Origin: JBDWFY01 sp965275915
GTDB taxonomy: Bacteria > Pseudomonadota > Alphaproteobacteria > Rhizobiales > Stappiaceae
Direction: 5' to 3'
Length of the DNA stretch: 64,000 nt
NCBI GenBank assembly: GCA_965275915.1
Contig: CBDHYI010000008.1
Span: forward strand, 372,001 to 436,000
Below are positions 62,549-64,000 of the stretch, piece by piece (the first letter of the stretch is position 1; each line of letters begins with the position of its first letter). The notes below the pieces were generated by a model. The model had not been told where the DNA came from. It searched no databases and worked only from the letters and a program-made list of their open reading frames with translations. The position numbers and the translations under genes were made by a program.

Positions 62549-62800
62549 TTAAATCGCCTCGCGTCTTACTCACAACAATCAGCCGTAACGTTTCGTGGCC
62601 TTATTCCTGGCACATCGAAACACTCATGCGCCGAATGGGAAAGCGCGTATACTTGTCCCCACTATCGGAGTCCGGAAACGATCATACCGGATCAAATCCC
62701 GTATTCCCACGTGCCTCCGATTTTGCCGCATCAGTTAAGGTAATGGCACAATCGGACCACGGGAACAAGAAACAAGGTCGAATACAGACGGGGCAGCGAC
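62549..62800. other. Intergenic region upstream of the giant gene
   Basis: This 252-bp gap must carry divergent promoters. It contains CCGGATCAAATCCCG (about 62688-62702) and ends of a tRNA-like acceptor (TGGGAAA at 62636, ATTCCCA at 62703), but the D-arm and T-stem do not fold correctly, so I do not call a tRNA. Confidence 0.35.
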
Positions 62801-63100
62801 ATGACGCGACAGGCGAAAAATGATGAGGACGGTGCCGTCGGCGGGCAACGGTCGGTTTCCAAAGCGAAAAACCGGCCCACTCAGGCACAGGAAAGATGGC
62901 TCAGGAGAGGGCTGGACCAGCCCGGCGGCAAACTGCCGCTGTTTGACAAAAACGGACGCGAAATAAGCGCTCAGACAATCGATGCGTGTATCGCAAATCA
63001 TTGGGCAGAGCCTTGGTTTTCAAACCCAATTAAGCCTGATTGGCGCGTTTGCCGGCTCACGGAGGCAGGGCGTCGGGCGCTCGAAAAGACCAAACGTTAA
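62801..63100 (+). CDS. Small conserved Rhizobiales protein of unknown function
   Basis: The 99-residue protein has a basic N-terminus of about 25 residues, then a winged-helix-like segment: AQERWLRRGLDQPGGKLPLFDKNGREI, a helix with CIANHWAEPWF, and NPIKPDWRVCRLTEAGRRAL, where the last part resembles the wing and helix of MarR-like proteins (CRLTEAGRRAL). I have seen similar sequences annotated only as hypothetical in rhizobia. A DNA-binding role is inferred from the fold-like pattern only. It is divergent from the giant coiled-coil gene. Confidence 0.7.
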   Translation: MTRQAKNDEDGAVGGQRSVSKAKNRPTQAQERWLRRGLDQPGGKLPLFDKNGREISAQTIDACIANHWAEPWFSNPIKPDWRVCRLTEAGRRALEKTKR

Positions 63101-63378
63101 CGCTTGGTTTACGAGCGCTCCGTGACAAGATTCCGGTAATCTGCGGAGGTGGAAGAGCGTCTTGCGAAACGGGGCTCTGAGCGAACAAGCATATTGTAAC
63201 AACTGGTAAAATATCGCGTTAACTATAACTACATAATTTGCTGCGAGTTTTCCCCATTTCGTCCCCGGATGCGCAATTTTAACGAGTCTTTTGCATTTCA
63301 GGCGCAAGCTGATTCCCTGTGGGGCCGTTTGCCGATCGAACTTGGTCGGCGATCTGCAAACAAACGAAGGGGAACATC

Positions 63379-63747
63379 ATGGCTGCAATGGTCATGCAGG
63401 CAACAGCGTCCAGGACCGACAGCAAGACTGCGGAGCAATGTCCCGTCGATCTGGTTCACTTGGCGCGCAATACGCTTGGCAACCGGGAGCTTGAGCAGGA
63501 AATTCTGAGGCTGTTCTGCCGTCAGTCCGAAATGTTGATGCTCAAGATGGAAAATGCCGAAAGTACTGAAGAGCTTTTCGCCTATGCTCATACGATGAAG
63601 GGCTCAGCACGCGGTATCGGCGCCTGGGACGTGGCAAACCTTGCGGAGATCGTCGAAGCGGGCGGTTCGGACGAGGATGTCGGCGAACTGAATCAGGCTG
63701 TAAAACGCACGGTTCGTTTCATCGGGTCACTGCTCGACCTGCACTAG
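63379..63747 (+). CDS. Hpt (histidine phosphotransfer) domain protein
   Basis: The 122-residue protein is essentially one Hpt domain. The phosphorylated histidine is H71 in AHTMKGSARGIG (the HxxKG motif). It shuttles phosphate between a hybrid histidine kinase and a response regulator. ATG 63379 is chosen with AAGGGGAAC upstream. No kinase or regulator is adjacent, so it is an orphan relay protein. Confidence 0.86.
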   Translation: MAAMVMQATASRTDSKTAEQCPVDLVHLARNTLGNRELEQEILRLFCRQSEMLMLKMENAESTEELFAYAHTMKGSARGIGAWDVANLAEIVEAGGSDEDVGELNQAVKRTVRFIGSLLDLH

Positions 63748-64000
63748 GGTATGGACGTTTATTGCCACCGGATGACTGGCCGGTTTCGATCTTGCGAAAC
63801 CGCGTGATGGCGGTCCGTTTGATTTCAATCTAACGGGCTTTGCGGATGAGAAAGATTTATCGCCTGATATCGCTTGTCGAAGCAGGCGGGGAAGGGTTGG
63901 TTGCCGCCGGCCGTTCTGTCTTTCACGACAATTTATAATTCCGCACTCTGCGCTGTAGAACTTTTCTCAAAAAAATGTGTCTTTGCTTGACTGTTCGGGC
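63748..64000. other. Non-coding end of window
   Basis: No gene is recognised. The first bases TAGGGTATGG directly after the Hpt stop repeat the left terminus of the family-B element, but nothing else of that repeat follows. Confidence 0.35.

Noticed and set aside
62636..62710. tRNA-like stretch: TGGGAAA and ATTCCCA could pair as an acceptor stem, with GGATCAAATCC as a T-arm.
   Set aside because: The D-loop lacks GG, the T-stem has a central mismatch, no anticodon arm folds, and no CCA or usual discriminator follows. It is probably chance or a decayed remnant.

Overview
The window reads as chromosomal DNA of a free-living alphaproteobacterium of the order Hyphomicrobiales (Rhizobiales), most likely marine. 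Three things point there: a 1,892-residue membrane-anchored coiled-coil protein of the GPR/RgsE polar-growth family, found in polar-growing Rhizobiales; a fructose ABC system laid out like rhizobial frcRBCAK; and a plcP-agt pair for lipid remodelling plus a dgcN-dgcA pair for D-glutamate use, both frequent in marine alphaproteobacteria. The DNA is moderately GC-rich by eye and genes are closely packed. The genus cannot be fixed from the sequence alone.

Layout. 0.5-4.7 kb: a tetronate (threonate/erythronate) catabolic operon otnK-otnC-otnI. An IS630-family element and, directly next to it, a 266-bp MITE-like repeat sit in the TA of the otnC stop codon. 4.8-9.0 kb: a copper-type P-ATPase, then an Lrp/AsnC regulator divergent from alanine dehydrogenase. 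9.0-10.1 kb: two duplicated glycine-zipper lipoproteins. 10.2-22.3 kb: a minus-strand block with frcR, frcB, frcC, frcA and frcK for fructose uptake and phosphorylation, followed by zwf, pgl, edd, eda and pgi. Together these carry external fructose to pyruvate plus glyceraldehyde 3-phosphate by the Entner-Doudoroff route. 22.5-26.8 kb: a LacI regulator, an MGH1-like glycoside hydrolase and glycerol kinase. 27-35 kb: acyl-CoA ligase, two EamA exporters, an orphan CoxL-type molybdoenzyme subunit, a TetR regulator, a second MITE copy and thiD. 35-39 kb: a TRAP solute-binding protein, a FadL porin and an atypical SDR. 39-42.7 kb: plcP-agt, a serine/threonine dehydratase and RidA. 42.7-46.2 kb: a TetR repressor divergent from a two-subunit molybdenum hydroxylase, with twin operators between them. 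46.2-48.8 kb: a DUF2336 protein and a CheZ-like phosphatase. 48.9-52.1 kb: an MFS transporter and dgcA-dgcN. 52.2-56.7 kb: an Mla-type lipid ABC transporter (STAS-MlaE, MlaF, MlaD, lipoprotein). 56.9-62.5 kb: the giant GPR-like protein. 62.8-63.7 kb: a small conserved protein and an Hpt protein.

The least expected structure is in the repeats. Two families of palindromic repeats (A at 3.7 and 33.0 kb; B at 19.7 and 47.5 kb) have different terminal inverted repeats but share the same 24-bp core hairpin. The two arms of family A carry matching substitutions between copies. I saw no CRISPR array, rRNA gene, convincing tRNA gene, prophage or defence system.
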